A stretch of 47,073 nt of DNA from Flavobacteriaceae bacterium (GTDB lineage: Bacteria; Bacteroidota; Bacteroidia; Flavobacteriales; Flavobacteriaceae), in contig JADHLZ010000009.1 in assembly GCA_016780345.1 (NCBI GenBank), forward strand, positions 1-47,073, read 5' to 3'. Positions within the stretch are counted from its first letter, which is position 1, and every line of letters begins with the position of its first letter. Positions 1 to 9,849 of this stretch are shown here, piece by piece. Both the position numbers and the translations under genes were made by a program. The notes under the pieces were generated by a model. The model was not told where the DNA came from and did no database searches. It saw nothing but the letters and a program-made list of their open reading frames with translations.

Positions 1-1040
1 TTTACAATTGGCATTTTATTTTCATCCAAAATTTCAACCCACCATCTTTGGGTCAATTCACTATTATAAAATTTAAGATTCATTTCTTCAGTTATCAAAT
101 TATAAGTATAGCCATTAAATTTGTTTGATTTAGGATCCTCAAATGTTCTGTAACTATATCCTTCAATAAAATACCACAAACACTGTGAAAGTAAAGCAGA
201 TGAAATTTTACTATTTAAAATTTCAAACAAGCCCAAAACTGAAAGTTTATTACTCATGCCTGCATATCTTAAAATTGAACACATTTCTCTACTAGAAAAT
301 CCATTTGGATAATTATGAGCAAAATTAAGTTCAGATGATTTAATACTTTTGAAATCAACAGAAAGAAAATTAGTTTCTCTTAAAACAGGTTCTACTTTCT
401 TAATATTTGAAATTATTTTTCCAAGCCGATGTGATTCAAAATGGAACTTATGGATTAGATCAATTTCTTCTTGAGAATTTAGAAAAGTTTGAAAACCTAT
501 GTTACAAAAATGATTTAAAGAATTTTGACTTTCCATAATTATTTTTGACATATAAGACTCAGAATTAAATTCTTTTTTAATTTCACCAAAATCAAACTTG
601 TTATCAACAGATGTTAAATTTATAGATTGATTAGCATTGATTAATGAACTATAAATTGGGAAAACAAAATCATTTCCTCCACCAACACAAACCAGTAAAA
701 CATCTTTTTTTATTAACTCATCATAAATTTTTTTGAAAGCAAAATACGTATCCGTGTAATGACTTCCATTTATCAAATCTCCTAAATCTAAAATATTTAG
801 GTTCCAATTACCACAATAAAGAGAATAAAATTCTTTCCTAAACTCGTTTATTTTAATAAATTTTAAGTCAGATTTTGTTAAATTTCTATATTCATTAATT
901 CCTAAAATTGCAATGTCGACTGAACCGTAATCTTTTGAGTGATCGTAAAGTTTTATTTTTGAACCAATTGTGTTTAGAGGTAAACTATCTTTATATTCAA
1001 CAATACCACTTGTGAAAGATGAAAGAAAATCACTGATCAT
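1..1040 (-). CDS. Arginase-fold protein (formimidoylglutamase-like), 3' end cut by window edge
   Basis: An open frame of about 346 codons runs from an ATG at 1038-1040 off the left edge of the window. Its start lies 2 bases beyond the topA stop, so it should be the second gene of a topA operon. The reading resembles the ureohydrolase (arginase/agmatinase/HutG) proteins that flavobacteria carry beside topA. The three family motifs can be located but are altered. The first metal motif reads VGGGNDF near residue 120 (family GGxHS). The second reads VDNKFD near residue 145 (family DAHxD). The third reads SVDFKSIK near residue 226 (family SxDxDxxDP). Two His ligands and one Asp ligand are therefore replaced by Asn, Lys and Lys. 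The fold assignment is inferred from motif spacing and synteny. Hydrolysis of formimidoylglutamate is doubtful without the bimetal site. The C-terminus is not visible. Confidence 0.75.
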   Translation of the reverse strand, partial: MISDFLSSFTSGIVEYKDSLPLNTIGSKIKLYDHSKDYGSVDIAILGINEYRNLTKSDLKFIKINEFRKEFYSLYCGNWNLNILDLGDLINGSHYTDTYFAFKKIYDELIKKDVLLVCVGGGNDFVFPIYSSLINANQSINLTSVDNKFDFGEIKKEFNSESYMSKIIMESQNSLNHFCNIGFQTFLNSQEEIDLIHKFHFESHRLGKIISNIKKVEPVLRETNFLSVDFKSIKSSELNFAHNYPNGFSSREMCSILRYAGMSNKLSVLGLFEILNSKISSALLSQCLWYFIEGYSYRTFEDPKSNKFNGYTYNLITEEMNLKFYNSELTQRWWVEILDENKMPIV

Positions 1041-1042
1041 TG

Positions 1043-3508
1043 TTATTTTTTAGCTTTTTCAGTTTTCTTTTTTGAGAAATATTTTTTTACATCTACAATT
1101 GATAATTTATCAACCTTAGTGTCCTTGGAAAGTTCAATTTTAATTTTACCCTTGATCAGATTAAATCTTCCCCATCTGGCTTTTTCTAACCTTATACCTT
1201 CTTCATCCCATGATTTAATAAGCTTTTCTTCTTGTTTTTTCTTTTTTGACTCAATTAATTCTTCACAATCTTTCTGGCTAAGATTGTCAAAATCATATGA
1301 TTTGTTTACATTAATAAATAAACCGTTCCATTTAATAAATGGTCCAAATCTACCTTTACCTTTGCTAACATCATATCCTTCATATATTGCAATTGGAGCA
1401 TCAATTTTTCTTTTTTCCTTTATTAGCTCAATAGCTTTTTCCAAAGAAATATCAAATGGACTTAATCCTTTAGGTAATGAAATAAACTTTTTATTATACT
1501 TGATGTAAGGTCCAAATCTACCAGCATTGGATTCAACTTTTAGGTTCTCAAAATCACCTAAATAACATGGAAGTTTAAAAAGATTTAAAGCTTCTTCTAA
1601 AGTAATTGTATTAATTTTCTGATCAGGAAGTAAGCCTGCAAATATTGGTTTTTCCACGTCATCGGCCATTCCAATTTGAGCCATTGGACCAAATTTTCCT
1701 AGCCTAACACTAACAGTTCTTCCCGTTTTGGGGTCTTCTCCCAAAATTTTTTCACCAATCTCTCTTGTTGCATTTTCTTTTACATCAATTACATTAGAGT
1801 GAAATGGTTGATAAAACTCTTTTAAAATATTTGTCCATTCAATTTCACCATTAGCAATTTTATCAAAATCTTGCTCAACTCTTGCTGTAAAATTATAGTT
1901 TAAAATATTTTCGAAATTATTAACCAAAAAATCGGTGACAATTATACCAACTTCAGTTGGAACAAGCTTACCTTTATCTGAACCAGTATTTTCTTTAAGA
2001 ACAATACTTTTAATCTGGTTATTTTCTGAAATTAATTGACGGTATTTTCTTTCATAACCTTCAAATGTTCCCTTTTCCACATAATTTCTGTTCTGAATTG
2101 TAGTAATGGTTGGAGCATAGGTTGAGGGCCTTCCAATTCCAAGCTCTTCCATTTTTTTCACAAGAGTTGCTTCCGAATACCTGTATGGAGGTCTAGAAAA
2201 CTTTTCTGTAGCAACCATAGATAGTTTAAAGAGCTGATCATTCTCGTTTAAATCAGGGATTAAATCGTCATTATTTTCATCATCATTATCATCTGTGCCT
2301 TCAATGTATACCTTTAAAAATCCATCAAACTTTACTATTTCACCTTTTGCAGTAAACTGATTATCGTATTTATTTGATGAAATCTTTAAAGTTGTTCTTT
2401 CTAAAATTGCATCGGACATTTGAGAGGCAATCGTTCTTAGCCAAATTAAATTATATAATTTGGCTTGATCTGATTCCGCGTCAACAGATTTTTTTTCAAA
2501 ATCTGTTGGTCTAATGGCTTCATGAGCTTCTTGAGCCGACTTGTTTTTATTATTAAATTTTTTTCTTCTAAGATAATTTTCACCGTACAAACTAGAAATT
2601 ACTTTGGACGCATTATTTAATGCATCATCAGATAGATTTACACTATCCGTTCTCATATAAGTAATTTTTCCAGACTCGTACAATCTTTGTGCAGCAGACA
2701 TAGTTCTACTAACAGAAAACCCTAGCTTTCTTGAAGCTTCTTGCTGAAGTGTTGATGTTGTAAATGGAGCAGAAGATGATTTTTTAAAAGGTTTTTTTTC
2801 AATTGACGATACTAAAAAATTAGAGTCTAAACTTTTTTCTAAAATTTCTTTTGCTTTTCCTTCAGTTTCAAACGATCCAGTAATTTGAGCGCTTAATTTA
2901 TTGTTGTTCGAATCTGAAAATAATGCTGAAATCTTAAAGGAAGATTTAGGGACAAAATCATTTATTTCGTTTTCTTTATCTACAAGCAATCTAAGTGCTA
3001 CAGATTGTACTCTTCCTGCTGATAAACCTCCTTTAACTTTTCTCCAAAGTATAGGAGATATCTCAAATCCAACTAATCTATCAATTATTCTTCTAGCCTG
3101 TTGTGCGTTAACCAGGTCGTAATTGATTTCTCTAGGATTCTCTATAGCTTTTAATATTGCATTTTTAGTAATTTCTCTAAAAACTATTCTTTTGGTTTTT
3201 GATTTATCCAATTTTAGTGATTCAAATAAATGCCATGCTATAGCTTCACCCTCCCTATCTTCATCACTAGCTAACCACACAGTATCTGCTTGTGATGCTT
3301 GTTTTTTTAATTGTTTAACAACATCTTTTTTATCGTTAGAAATTATATATTTAGGTTGAAAATTATTTTCAAAATCAATCCCAATTTCTTTTGAAGGAAG
3401 GTCAGAAATATGACCATAGCTAGAAGAAACTTTAAAATTTGGACCAAGATATTTTTCTATTGTTTTTGCTTTTGCAGGTGACTCAACAATAACTAAATTT
3501 TTAGACAT
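1043..3508 (-). CDS. topA: DNA topoisomerase I
   Basis: Type IA topoisomerase that relaxes negative supercoils through a transient 5'-phosphotyrosine break. The N-terminal TOPRIM domain is clear: VIVESPAKAKT with Glu9, and SDEDREGE with acidic residues 82-86. The catalytic tyrosine is Tyr284 in ITYMRTDS. The GRVQSVALR segment (about 165-173) and the GRPSTYAPT motif of the core follow. At 821 aa the length is usual for Bacteroidota. The C-terminal third has repeats built on GRFGPYIK-type cores, but they lack the four-Cys zinc fingers of the E. coli enzyme. The tail is Lys-rich. The ATG at 3508 gives the standard MSKNLVIVES start. A -7 box matching TAnnTTTG lies 21 bases upstream. Confidence 0.97.
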   Translation of the reverse strand: MSKNLVIVESPAKAKTIEKYLGPNFKVSSSYGHISDLPSKEIGIDFENNFQPKYIISNDKKDVVKQLKKQASQADTVWLASDEDREGEAIAWHLFESLKLDKSKTKRIVFREITKNAILKAIENPREINYDLVNAQQARRIIDRLVGFEISPILWRKVKGGLSAGRVQSVALRLLVDKENEINDFVPKSSFKISALFSDSNNNKLSAQITGSFETEGKAKEILEKSLDSNFLVSSIEKKPFKKSSSAPFTTSTLQQEASRKLGFSVSRTMSAAQRLYESGKITYMRTDSVNLSDDALNNASKVISSLYGENYLRRKKFNNKNKSAQEAHEAIRPTDFEKKSVDAESDQAKLYNLIWLRTIASQMSDAILERTTLKISSNKYDNQFTAKGEIVKFDGFLKVYIEGTDDNDDENNDDLIPDLNENDQLFKLSMVATEKFSRPPYRYSEATLVKKMEELGIGRPSTYAPTITTIQNRNYVEKGTFEGYERKYRQLISENNQIKSIVLKENTGSDKGKLVPTEVGIIVTDFLVNNFENILNYNFTARVEQDFDKIANGEIEWTNILKEFYQPFHSNVIDVKENATREIGEKILGEDPKTGRTVSVRLGKFGPMAQIGMADDVEKPIFAGLLPDQKINTITLEEALNLFKLPCYLGDFENLKVESNAGRFGPYIKYNKKFISLPKGLSPFDISLEKAIELIKEKRKIDAPIAIYEGYDVSKGKGRFGPFIKWNGLFINVNKSYDFDNLSQKDCEELIESKKKKQEEKLIKSWDEEGIRLEKARWGRFNLIKGKIKIELSKDTKVDKLSIVDVKKYFSKKKTEKAKK

Positions 3509-3528
3509 TCAATGGATAATAAAGATCA

Positions 3529-3536
3529 CAAAAGTA
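3529..3536 (-). promoter_or_regulatory. Putative topA -7 promoter box
   Basis: On the minus strand this reads TACTTTTG, a full match to the Bacteroidota -7 consensus TAnnTTTG, 21 bases before the topA ATG. No TTG lies at the preferred 19-base spacing upstream, so the -33 half is unsupported. Confidence 0.45.
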
Positions 3537-3602
3537 TATTATTTTTTTTTTATGATTTTTAAACAAGATTTTTTCAGATACATTTTCAAGCAAATTTAAT
3601 AC

Positions 3603-3618
3603 TGTCATATTGTCATAT
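3603..3618 (+). promoter_or_regulatory. Tandem TGTCATAT operator at the miaB promoter
   Basis: Two perfect copies of TGTCATAT stand head to tail with an 8-base period. They lie between the positions expected for the -33 and -7 elements of the miaB promoter, a geometry that suits a repressor site. The same 8-mer and two further TGTCA half-sites recur upstream of groES at 7784-7830. The binding protein is unknown. The sigma-54-type activator encoded in this operon is the natural candidate. Confidence 0.5.
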
Positions 3619-3623
3619 ATTTT

Positions 3624-3631
3624 TATATTTG
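3624..3631 (+). promoter_or_regulatory. Putative miaB operon -7 promoter box
   Basis: Reads TATATTTG, an exact TAnnTTTG match, 19 bases before the miaB ATG. At the 19-base spacing the -33 position holds CTG (3602-3604), one mismatch from TTG. This would drive miaB, the sigma-54 activator, lptE, the TPR gene and secG. Confidence 0.6.
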
Positions 3632-3650
3632 CAAAGATTTAAAATCTGAA

Positions 3651-5072
3651 ATGAATATCGAAATTGACACAAAAATCAAAAAGATTGAAAATGTGAAGGA
3701 AAATAATTTAAAAAAATTTTATATCGAGAGCTATGGCTGTCAAATGAATTTTGCTGATAGTGAAGTAGTTGCTTCAATTATAAGCAAGGAAGGCTACGAT
3801 TCAACTACTAACTTAAATGATGCAGATTTAATTTTATTGAATACATGCTCAATAAGAGAAAAAGCTGAGATAACAGTTAGAAAAAGACTCGAAAGCTTCA
3901 ATAAGTTAAAAAGAAATAATAACAATTTAAAGGTTGGAGTTCTTGGATGCATGGCAGAAAGATTAAAATCTAAATTTCTCGATGAAGAAAAAATTGTGGA
4001 TTTAGTTGTTGGTCCTGATGCTTACAAAGATATTCCTAATCTATTAAATGAAATAAATGATGGGAGTAATGCAGTCAATGTATTACTTTCAAAAGAGGAA
4101 ACATATGGAGATATTAGTCCGGTAAGACTTGCTTCTAACGGAGTAACTGCTTTTGTTTCAATAACAAGAGGATGCGATAATATGTGTACGTTTTGTGTAG
4201 TTCCCTTTACAAGAGGAAGAGAAAGAAGCAGAGATCCAAAGAGCATACTTACTGAAATAAAAAATTTAGAAGAATCAAACTACAAAGAAGTAACTCTTTT
4301 AGGTCAAAACGTTGATAGTTATTTATGGTATGGAGGTGGATTAAAAAAGGATTTTTCAAAAGCTAATAATTTGCAGAAAAAAACATCAATTAATTTTGCT
4401 AAACTTCTTAAAATAGTTGCTGAAAATTTCCCAAAACTAAGAATTAGATTTTCTACATCAAATCCTCAAGATATGAGTTTAGATGTGATTACAACTATGG
4501 CTTCATATAGTAATATTTGCAACTATATACACTTACCTGTACAATCGGGAAGTGATGTAGTTTTAAAAGCAATGAACAGGCAACATACTAGAAATGAATA
4601 TCTGAGTTTAATCAAAAATATAAAGAAATTAATTCCTGATTGTGGAATTTCTCATGATATGATTACTGGATTTCCAAATGAGACACAACAAGATCACAAA
4701 GATACATTAAGCTTAATGAATGCAGTTAAATACAATTTTGGATACATGTTCAAATACTCAGAAAGACCAGGAACCTATGCTGCAAAAAAATTTGATGACA
4801 ATATTGATGAAAGCGTAAAAAAAATGAGATTACAGGAAATTATTGATCTTCAACAAACTCACAGCAAATTAAGAAACCAAGAGTACTTAGGAAAAATTGT
4901 TGAGGTTTTAATTGAAAAAGAATCAAAAAAATCAGTTAATCATTGGGCAGGACGAAATCAGCAAAATACAGTTGTCGTTTTTCCTAAAAAAAATCATGAA
5001 TTAGGTGATTTTGTTCAAGTTAAAATAAACGATTGCACCTCTGCAACTTTAATAGGTGAAAGTATTAGTTAA
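3651..5072 (+). CDS. miaB: tRNA-2-methylthio-N6-dimethylallyladenosine synthase
   Basis: Radical-SAM methylthiotransferase that converts i6A37 to ms2i6A37 in tRNAs reading UNN codons, such as the tRNA-Phe and tRNA-Leu found in this window. The N-terminal UPF0004 domain supplies three cluster ligands at Cys30 (ESYGCQMN), Cys66 (LLNTCSIRE) and Cys100 (GVLGCMAER). The radical-SAM cluster ligands are Cys175, Cys179 and Cys182 (RGCDNMCTFC), followed by the family PFTRGRERSR motif. A C-terminal TRAM domain ends the 473-aa protein. The sigma-54 activator follows after 13 bases, so the two are probably co-transcribed from the TATATTTG promoter and its TGTCATAT operator. Confidence 0.97.
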   Translation: MNIEIDTKIKKIENVKENNLKKFYIESYGCQMNFADSEVVASIISKEGYDSTTNLNDADLILLNTCSIREKAEITVRKRLESFNKLKRNNNNLKVGVLGCMAERLKSKFLDEEKIVDLVVGPDAYKDIPNLLNEINDGSNAVNVLLSKEETYGDISPVRLASNGVTAFVSITRGCDNMCTFCVVPFTRGRERSRDPKSILTEIKNLEESNYKEVTLLGQNVDSYLWYGGGLKKDFSKANNLQKKTSINFAKLLKIVAENFPKLRIRFSTSNPQDMSLDVITTMASYSNICNYIHLPVQSGSDVVLKAMNRQHTRNEYLSLIKNIKKLIPDCGISHDMITGFPNETQQDHKDTLSLMNAVKYNFGYMFKYSERPGTYAAKKFDDNIDESVKKMRLQEIIDLQQTHSKLRNQEYLGKIVEVLIEKESKKSVNHWAGRNQQNTVVVFPKKNHELGDFVQVKINDCTSATLIGESIS

Positions 5073-5085
5073 AATTTAATAAACT

Positions 5086-6327
5086 ATGGAAACATCTACT
5101 CAAAATATTAAACAAAGATTTGGAATAATAGGAAATGATCCTATTCTAAACAGGTCAATTGAAAAAGCAATTAGAGTATCCCCTACAGATATTTCTGTAT
5201 TAATCACTGGTGAAAGTGGTGTTGGAAAAGAAAGTTTTCCTAAAATTATCCACCAATTATCTCACAGAAAACACAGTAAATACATTGCTGTAAATTGTGG
5301 TGCTATTCCAGAGGGCACAATTGATTCAGAACTTTTTGGTCATGAAAAAGGAGCTTTTACTGGAGCTAACACTGCTCGAAAAGGTTATTTTGAGGTAGCT
5401 GATGGAGGAACAATTTTTTTAGATGAAGTTGGTGAACTTCCCTTAACAACTCAGGTAAGGCTTTTAAGAGTTTTAGAGAATGGCGAATTTATTAAAGTGG
5501 GGGCATCTGAGGTTCAAAAAACAAATGTTAGAATTGTTGCCGCTACAAACCTTGATATGGAAAATGCAATTAAAAAAGGTAAATTCAGAGAAGATTTATT
5601 TTATAGGCTAAGTACAGTAGAAATAAAAATACCACCTCTTAGAAATAGAAGGGAAGATATTCATCTATTATTTAGAAAGTTTGCTAGTGACTTTGCAAAA
5701 AAATATAACATGCCAACAATAAGGCTTGATGAAAATGCACAACATCTTCTTAACTCTTATAGATGGAATGGAAACATTCGTCAACTTAGAAATGTAGCTG
5801 AACAACTTTCTGTTTTGGAAGAAAAAAGAGAAGTATCTGGCGAATTGCTTAAAATTTATTTACCTGACTTTCACTCTAATTTACCAGCTTTAATTAATGA
5901 ACAAAAGTCTTCTAATGATTTTTCAAACGAAAGAGAAATTTTATATAAAATTTTATTTGATATGAAAAAAGATTTAAATGATTTAAAGAAAATAACTGAC
6001 CATTTGAAATCTGGTGATACAATTTCTAATCAAGTTGAAAATGACTTTAATGAATTAAAAGATCTTCAATCTTCTTTTCAAAATCAAAAGTCAACTGAAA
6101 TTATTGATTTTGATAAAAAAGAAAATATTAAATCTAATATCGACAAGTATCATTTTGCTGAAGAAATAAATGAAGAGGAAACTCTTTCCATACACGACAA
6201 AGAGCTTGAATTAATTAAAAAAGCATTAGAACGAAACAATGGAAAAAGAAAATTAGCAGCTATTGAACTTGGAATTTCCGAAAGAACACTATACAGAAAA
6301 ATAAAACAAAATGATATCGAATTGTAA
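5086..6327 (+). CDS. Sigma-54 (RpoN)-dependent transcriptional activator, receiver-less
   Basis: An enhancer-binding AAA+ ATPase that remodels RNA polymerase-sigma54. The AAA+ domain starts almost at the N-terminus: Walker A GESGVGKE at 42-49, the sigma-54 contact loop GAFTGA at 89-94, Walker B FLDEVGEL at 111-118, and the arginine-finger segment FREDLFYRL. A Fis-type helix-turn-helix closes the protein (about 373-413, ending AIELGISERTLYRKIK). Between them lies a linker of about 100 residues rich in Lys, Asp and Asn. There is no receiver, PAS or GAF domain, so activity is probably set by abundance or a partner. The intact GAFTGA loop argues that it is a true activator. It sits between miaB and lptE and overlaps lptE by 17 bases. 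Its targets are not known from the sequence, but TGTCA repeats at its own promoter and at groES make both candidates. Confidence 0.93.
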   Translation: METSTQNIKQRFGIIGNDPILNRSIEKAIRVSPTDISVLITGESGVGKESFPKIIHQLSHRKHSKYIAVNCGAIPEGTIDSELFGHEKGAFTGANTARKGYFEVADGGTIFLDEVGELPLTTQVRLLRVLENGEFIKVGASEVQKTNVRIVAATNLDMENAIKKGKFREDLFYRLSTVEIKIPPLRNRREDIHLLFRKFASDFAKKYNMPTIRLDENAQHLLNSYRWNGNIRQLRNVAEQLSVLEEKREVSGELLKIYLPDFHSNLPALINEQKSSNDFSNEREILYKILFDMKKDLNDLKKITDHLKSGDTISNQVENDFNELKDLQSSFQNQKSTEIIDFDKKENIKSNIDKYHFAEEINEEETLSIHDKELELIKKALERNNGKRKLAAIELGISERTLYRKIKQNDIEL

Positions 6328-6832
6328 ATACATAACTTTATTTATTATTTCTTTAATTTTTTATGGATGCGGTAATTATTCATTTACAGGGGCATCAATT
6401 CCTGAAGGCACTAAAACTTTTCAGGTAAATTTTTTCGAAAATCAAGCAGGAAATTCGATGGGATCTATTTTTGAACCAGGGATTGATAGAGATTTTACAG
6501 TAGCTCTTCAAAATATTTTACAAAACCAAACTAATTTACAATTGGTTAATTCTGATGGAGATTTATTGTATGAAGGTGAAATCACAGAATATAAAGTAAG
6601 TCCAATGACAGCAACATCAAATTTGCAAGCTTCACAAAACAGACTAACTGTTGGTATCAACGTTAGGTTCTCTAATTTCAAAAAAGAAGAAGATAATTTT
6701 GAAAGAAGATTTACGTTTTATTACGATTATCCTGCAGAAGTTCAATTATTAAATGTAAAATCGGAAGCACATGATATAATTTTTGAAAGAATAACTCAAG
6801 ATATTTTTAATGCATCTTTAGCAAAATGGTAG
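6311..6832 (+). CDS. lptE: LPS-assembly lipoprotein LptE
   Basis: The outer-membrane plug lipoprotein of the LptD/E translocon that places lipopolysaccharide on the cell surface. A lipoprotein signal covers the first 20 residues with the lipobox FYGC (Cys20), followed by the family start GNYSFTGASIPEGTKT. The length of 173 aa is typical of flavobacterial LptE. The ATG overlaps the end of the sigma-54 activator by 17 bases, and its own end overlaps the next gene by 7, so translation is probably coupled. Co-location with secG and a stress-type regulator groups envelope biogenesis functions. lptC lies elsewhere in the window, at 28546-29076. Confidence 0.9.
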   Translation: MISNCKYITLFIISLIFYGCGNYSFTGASIPEGTKTFQVNFFENQAGNSMGSIFEPGIDRDFTVALQNILQNQTNLQLVNSDGDLLYEGEITEYKVSPMTATSNLQASQNRLTVGINVRFSNFKKEEDNFERRFTFYYDYPAEVQLLNVKSEAHDIIFERITQDIFNASLAKW

Positions 6833-7446
6833 AGATTAGCACAAAATCTTTTAATGCTCTTATTCAAGATCCAACAAGAATTAGTTTAGATCATAGTATT
6901 GCATTGAAAGAAATCGTAAAAAAATATCCATTTTTTCAAACAGCCAGAGTAATTGAGCTTGTAGGTTTAAAAAAGTTTAGAAACATAAGATTTAACAAAG
7001 CTTTAAAAAAAACTGCTATTCAATCCTCAAATAGGTCTATACTTTATGAAATAATTGAACTTGAAAAAACTAATGAAAATATAAAAAACAAAATATTTTC
7101 TTTAGACAACTCTAAAAAGTCATTTTTAAATTGGTTAAAAGGTTATAACAGATCTGATTTTTATAATAACAATCAAGATTTAATTATTGAAAAATTTTTA
7201 AAAGCAGATCATAAAATAATTTCAAATAATGAAAACTATAATAATGATTTTTCAAAAAATTTTAATCCTGAAAAAAAAGAATACATGACTGAAACTTTAG
7301 CTAAGACTTATTACAATCAAAAAAAATATTTTGAAGCAATTAGAGCATATGAAATTTTGAGTTTGAAATATCCAGAAAAATTCAGTTTATTTGCAGACCA
7401 AATTAAAACTATAAAAAACAAAATAAAAAACAAATATCATGAGTAG
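6826..7446 (+). CDS. Conserved flavobacterial TPR-containing protein of unknown function
   Basis: A 206-residue protein without signal peptide or membrane segment. The N-terminal half is helical and contains a KKYPFFQTARVIEL stretch. The middle is low-complexity Asn/Lys. The C-terminus carries one tetratricopeptide-like helix pair (LAKTYYNQKKYFEAIRAYEIL, about residues 156-176, then LKYPEK). It overlaps lptE by 7 bases and secG by 8, so it belongs to the envelope/export operon. I know of no assigned role for this family. It could scaffold a neighbour, but that is inference from position only. Confidence 0.8.
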   Translation: MVEISTKSFNALIQDPTRISLDHSIALKEIVKKYPFFQTARVIELVGLKKFRNIRFNKALKKTAIQSSNRSILYEIIELEKTNENIKNKIFSLDNSKKSFLNWLKGYNRSDFYNNNQDLIIEKFLKADHKIISNNENYNNDFSKNFNPEKKEYMTETLAKTYYNQKKYFEAIRAYEILSLKYPEKFSLFADQIKTIKNKIKNKYHE

Positions 7447-7774
7447 CTTTTCAATTTTCCTAGCACTAATATTAATTGTATGTTTCTTGCTAGTTTTGGT
7501 TATAATGGTTCAAAACCCTAAAGGTGGAGGTTTATCTTCATCATTTGGTGGAGATTCTCAACAAATTGGAGGAGTAAAAAAAACCACTGACTTTCTAGAT
7601 AAAAGTACTTGGGTTTTATCATCTCTTTTATTAATTCTAATTTTATTATCTAACATAGCTTTGGATAACAGGAACACTAACTCAGAATCAAAGCTTTTAG
7701 ATTCTAGTAGTTTTGAAGAAACCATTCCTGAATTGCCACAAGACATTCCTTTGGAAATACCTGTTCAAGAATAA
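7439..7774 (+). CDS. secG: Preprotein translocase subunit SecG
   Basis: The small non-essential subunit of the SecYEG channel that raises export efficiency. Two hydrophobic helices are visible (about residues 4-23 and 57-75), linked by the diagnostic cytoplasmic loop VMVQNPKGGGLSSSFGG. The Asp/Glu/Pro-rich tail beyond residue 80 is usual in Bacteroidota SecG proteins and makes this one longer (111 aa) than some. It is the last gene of the miaB operon. The 108-base gap that follows has the groES promoter region and no clear terminator hairpin. Confidence 0.93.
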   Translation: MSSFSIFLALILIVCFLLVLVIMVQNPKGGGLSSSFGGDSQQIGGVKKTTDFLDKSTWVLSSLLLILILLSNIALDNRNTNSESKLLDSSSFEETIPELPQDIPLEIPVQE

Positions 7775-7783
7775 CTTAATTTG

Positions 7784-7830
7784 TGTCAGATTGTCACTGA
7801 ACATGACCTTTGATAGAAAATATGTCATAT
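7784..7830 (+). promoter_or_regulatory. TGTCA repeat cluster upstream of groES
   Basis: Two TGTCA half-sites at 7784-7788 and 7792-7796 have the same 8-base period as at miaB. An inverted TGAC at 7804-7807 makes GTCA-N7-TGAC, and a full TGTCATAT lies at 7823-7830. The cluster ends about 10 bases before a -24/-12-like element, placing it in an activator position. I see no CIRCE-type inverted repeat here. Confidence 0.5.
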
Positions 7831-7838
7831 TTTTTTAT

Positions 7839-7855
7839 TTGGCATGAAAACTGTA
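7839..7855 (+). promoter_or_regulatory. Possible sigma-54 (-24/-12) promoter of groESL
   Basis: Reads TTGGCATGAAAACTGTA against the sigma-54 consensus YTGGCACGnnnnTTGCW. The GG of the -24 element is intact and the 10-base spacing to the -12 element is exact, but the -12 GC is GT. A competing reading is a housekeeping promoter using TTTG at 7838-7841 and TATTTTG at 7858-7864, which is one base short of the -7 consensus. Start-site mapping would decide. Either way transcription should begin about 15-20 bases before the groES ATG. Confidence 0.4.
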
Positions 7856-7882
7856 AATATTTTGTTATAAAAAAATAAAATC

Positions 7883-8161
7883 ATGAGTAAATTAAATATC
7901 AAACCCTTAGCTGACAGAGTTCTTGTTGAGCCTCTTGAAGCAGAAACTAAAACTGCATCAGGTATTATCATTCCTGATACTGCAAAAGAAAAACCACAAA
8001 AAGGCAATATTATTGCTGTTGGTCCTGGAACTAAAAAAAATCCAGTTACAGTAAAAGTAGGAAATACTGTACTTTATGGAAAGTATAGTGGAACAGAACT
8101 AAAACTTGATGGAAAAGATTATTTAATCATGCGAGAATCTGATATTCTTGCGATAGTTTAA
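7883..8161 (+). CDS. groES: Co-chaperonin GroES
   Basis: The 10-kDa lid of the GroEL folding chamber. The 92 residues have the classic order: [21 protein letters not shown] with the mobile loop (about residues 7-27), then [15 protein letters not shown], and the [18 protein letters not shown] roof segment near the end. groEL follows after 18 bases, forming the usual bicistron. The leader holds the TGTCA cluster and the -24/-12-like element described separately, instead of a CIRCE element. Confidence 0.98.
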   Translation: MSKLNIKPLADRVLVEPLEAETKTASGIIIPDTAKEKPQKGNIIAVGPGTKKNPVTVKVGNTVLYGKYSGTELKLDGKDYLIMRESDILAIV

Positions 8162-8173
8162 TTTTTAAAATAA

Positions 8174-9811
<1,638 letters not shown>

Positions 9812-9822
9812 ATTTAAATTCA

Positions 9823-9849
9823 AACTGCCCTTATGGGCAGTTTTTTTTT
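9823..9849 (+). terminator. groESL intrinsic terminator
   Basis: Perfect 8-bp stem AACTGCCC/GGGCAGTT with a TTAT loop (9831-9834), followed by an uninterrupted T run to 9849. The T run directly touches the ATG of the next gene. Confidence 0.92.

Noticed and set aside
1119-1508. Plus-strand open frame of 129 codons inside topA
   Set aside because: It is antisense to a strongly conserved gene, Ser/Leu-rich as expected for the complement of Lys-rich coding sequence, and matches no family.
7775-7882. CIRCE (HrcA) element at groES
   Set aside because: No TTAGCACTC-type inverted repeat is present; only TGTCA repeats are seen.
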